From IMG/VR virus record IMGVR_UViG_3300041411_000053, positions 40,908 to 104,907 of that record: a stretch of 64,000 nucleotides of DNA; one strand, written 5' to 3'. The DNA comes from a virus. Positions 63,601 through 64,000 of this stretch are shown piece by piece. Within the stretch, counting starts at the first letter, position 1. Every line of letters starts with the position of its first letter. The translations under genes were made by a program, and so were the position numbers. The notes below the pieces were generated by a model. That model did no database searches. It saw nothing but the letters and a program-made list of their open reading frames with translations, and was not told where the DNA came from.

Positions 63601-64000
63601 AGTGCTTTGTTGAACTGGTCTACACTTACACTACCGTTTTGTAATCCTTGCGACAAGATTCGAACGCTATTGTTATACTGGTCCTGTGCACGAATTACTG
63701 GATCATACGCAGAAAGTACACTTTGTAGTTCACGGGCAAATCGTTGTTCTGCAATGGTGTTGTCATTGGCTGCTGCAACAGATCGATCCCGTTGACTAGC
63801 AAATGCTGCTAGTTTCTGGTCATACTGATCGAGTGTAACCAACCCAAGTTTCTGAGCTTGGTTCAGAACACCAACAGCACGAGTATATTCAACTTCGGCA
63901 CGCTCGACACGACCAAGTGTGGCTGTGTAAGTATCCAGCTTGTTTTGAGTTGCTGTAATTGCACGACTGTTGTCTTCGGTTGCAAGTGCAGCGTCACGCT
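60687..64000 (-). CDS. tail tape measure protein, lambda gpH-like, 5'-truncated
   Basis: Open from the stop at 60687 to the window edge (about 1104 codons visible, N-terminus missing), so the ORF start at the TTG of 63842 is only apparent. Long coiled-coil, Ala/Gln/Lys-rich body sets tail length; a weakly hydrophobic segment (about GIGPAIRGMSTALLSMLSPV) lies near 63.15 kb. The C-terminus, FKDFALSVMADMATMAAKQA ... GAYFGGGTNG, then GEAGEEAIVPLARTRNG, is the gpH-type end. Expected partners are gpM downstream and the tail chaperones beyond the window. Confidence 0.93.
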   Translation of the reverse strand, partial: RDAALATEDNSRAITATQNKLDTYTATLGRVERAEVEYTRAVGVLNQAQKLGLVTLDQYDQKLAAFASQRDRSVAAANDNTIAEQRFARELQSVLSAYDPVIRAQDQYNNSVRILSQGLQNGSVSVDQFNKALTEQRQALDGVKAAKNGMGDLGGEYDRALNSLVPYRAELRNIEQQEKVLRAQKESGKVVTDTQIKDYDAATKSLQRHRAEIEKRVKAGGDAAMSYKQEQAALRGMPAQITDIVVSLQGGQAPLTVLLQQGGQIKDMFGGIGPAIRGMSTALLSMLSPVTVVGAGVALLGAAAYSGSQEVTAFNRVLIQTSNAAGVSSSQFSEFRDQLDSTVGTAGKAADALTQIASSGQIAGDMFTKVAESAILMERATGQAMSKTIEDFSSLGKDPVDAAVKLDEKYRFLTASVLAQADSLVKQGREMEAVKLLQGELSEASSDTATRMIEEAGYIERAWVGVKDAVSEAWDALKSIGRADTTGDRLSKLQTELNNLTKNQDNGGQRRLAALGIDVSSARKKELQEEITQLKQRIGMEQFSAEQEAKTNKTRRDSVLAQESSLKRNESSLKGVEKAENELLKVRRENDKIRAGGDVSPNQNAIMAQNEARALKEVADAREKANKPKAAGALDTTSIQEVKSNLAMVTAEYEGYYKRVTALGDAGLVSAEATYHSQRAILEQQRKAVSSSYESQIESIKTLQGNKKNSAAQNISLENQLTKAEADRQIAMEKVDAKMDVLQTKENGRIQERTRNIAAYKAALDAQLEGLVDEGARATDGVGRGTRQSGVAKQMADNDRSFAKQQRDLAKSLGEGMDPDEYATKLKDLSDTHSAMTEQIIKNDKDIQRANYDWTNGFTAAVENAQDAGMNFAATVEGALTGAFNNAGSALATFVTTGKLNFKDFALSVMADMATMAAKQAAMGALGSILSIAGAAAGAYFGGGTNGLAAGSAGAKSSAAGATAAGYGNNYYQAKGGAWSGGTQLFAQGAAFTNSVVSSPTSFGMANGARGIMGEAGEEAIVPLARTRNGDLGIRAMGGGGNGGTVVNVNVQVAEGGTSSSSDGGAGWKQFGNELGSFVEQKVYTIINSETRPGGSLQSQAGR

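Noticed and set aside
1-64000. Prophage or temperate lifestyle
   Set aside because: No integrase, excisionase, CI/Cro-like repressor or attachment site was recognised in the window; the evidence is negative only and the rest of the genome is unseen.

Overview
The window is a 64 kb piece of a virulent tailed bacteriophage with a long flexible, lambda-type tail (siphovirus morphology), probably infecting a Gram-negative bacterium. The reasons are a lambda-like tail block (tape measure, gpM, gpL, gpK, gpI and gpJ homologues, then side tail fibre), a Gram-negative lysis cassette (SAR-type endolysin, holin, Rz/Rz1 spanin pair), an autonomous replication set, a nucleotide-metabolism set, and very dense gene packing with ATGA/GTGA/TAATG overlaps. 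No integrase, capsid, portal or terminase gene is visible; head genes presumably lie beyond 64 kb.

Layout. (1) 1-11.6 kb, minus strand: about 40 small, mostly unrecognised genes in short units, each with a near-consensus sigma-70 promoter (TTGACN - 16/17 - TAGAAT/TATAAT) and some with a GC hairpin terminator. This looks like an early, host-takeover region. (2) 11.6-13.6 kb: one beta-helix tailspike (probable depolymerase) with its own promoter and terminator. (3) 13.6-18.6 kb: nucleotide operon thyX - unknown - nrdB - nrdA. (4) 18.6-27.3 kb: a dATP/dGTP diphosphohydrolase-like protein, dUTPase, an HTH-fused DnaQ-like exonuclease, an HNH endonuclease, a 5'-3' exonuclease, many tiny genes and an SSB with an acidic C-terminal tip. 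(5) 27.3-36.4 kb: small genes, family B DNA polymerase, an inserted HNH endonuclease and a T7 gp4-like primase-helicase. (6) 36.4-40.1 kb: SPFH/prohibitin-like lipoprotein, an oversized tRNA-like element, a small protein with an EF-Ts-type UBA/TS-N domain, and small genes. (7) 40.13-40.19 kb: two divergent promoters where transcription changes direction. (8) 40.2-47.9 kb, plus strand: about 25 overlapping genes including a UvrD-like SF1 helicase and an Rnl5/DraRnl-type RNA ligase, ending at a bidirectional terminator. (9) 48.0-64.0 kb, minus strand: lysis genes, then tail genes up to the 5'-truncated tape measure gene.

The genes form a self-contained DNA factory. NrdA/NrdB, ThyX, dUTPase and the dNTP diphosphohydrolase shape the nucleotide pool; primase-helicase, PolB, SSB, SF1 helicase and exonucleases replicate and process DNA; an RNA ligase, a tRNA-like element and an EF-Ts-like protein point to RNA repair or translation control. 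Tail and lysis genes form the late block.

The points most worth following up are: a shared TTCTCTAAA element inside the spacer of six left-end promoters; an aberrant 109-nt tRNA-like gene; two genes whose best-supported starts are ATA and ATT; the EF-Ts-domain protein; the phage SPFH lipoprotein; and an odd 600 bp block at 6.56-7.18 kb. All functions are assigned by reading motifs in the translated sequence; no database search was run.
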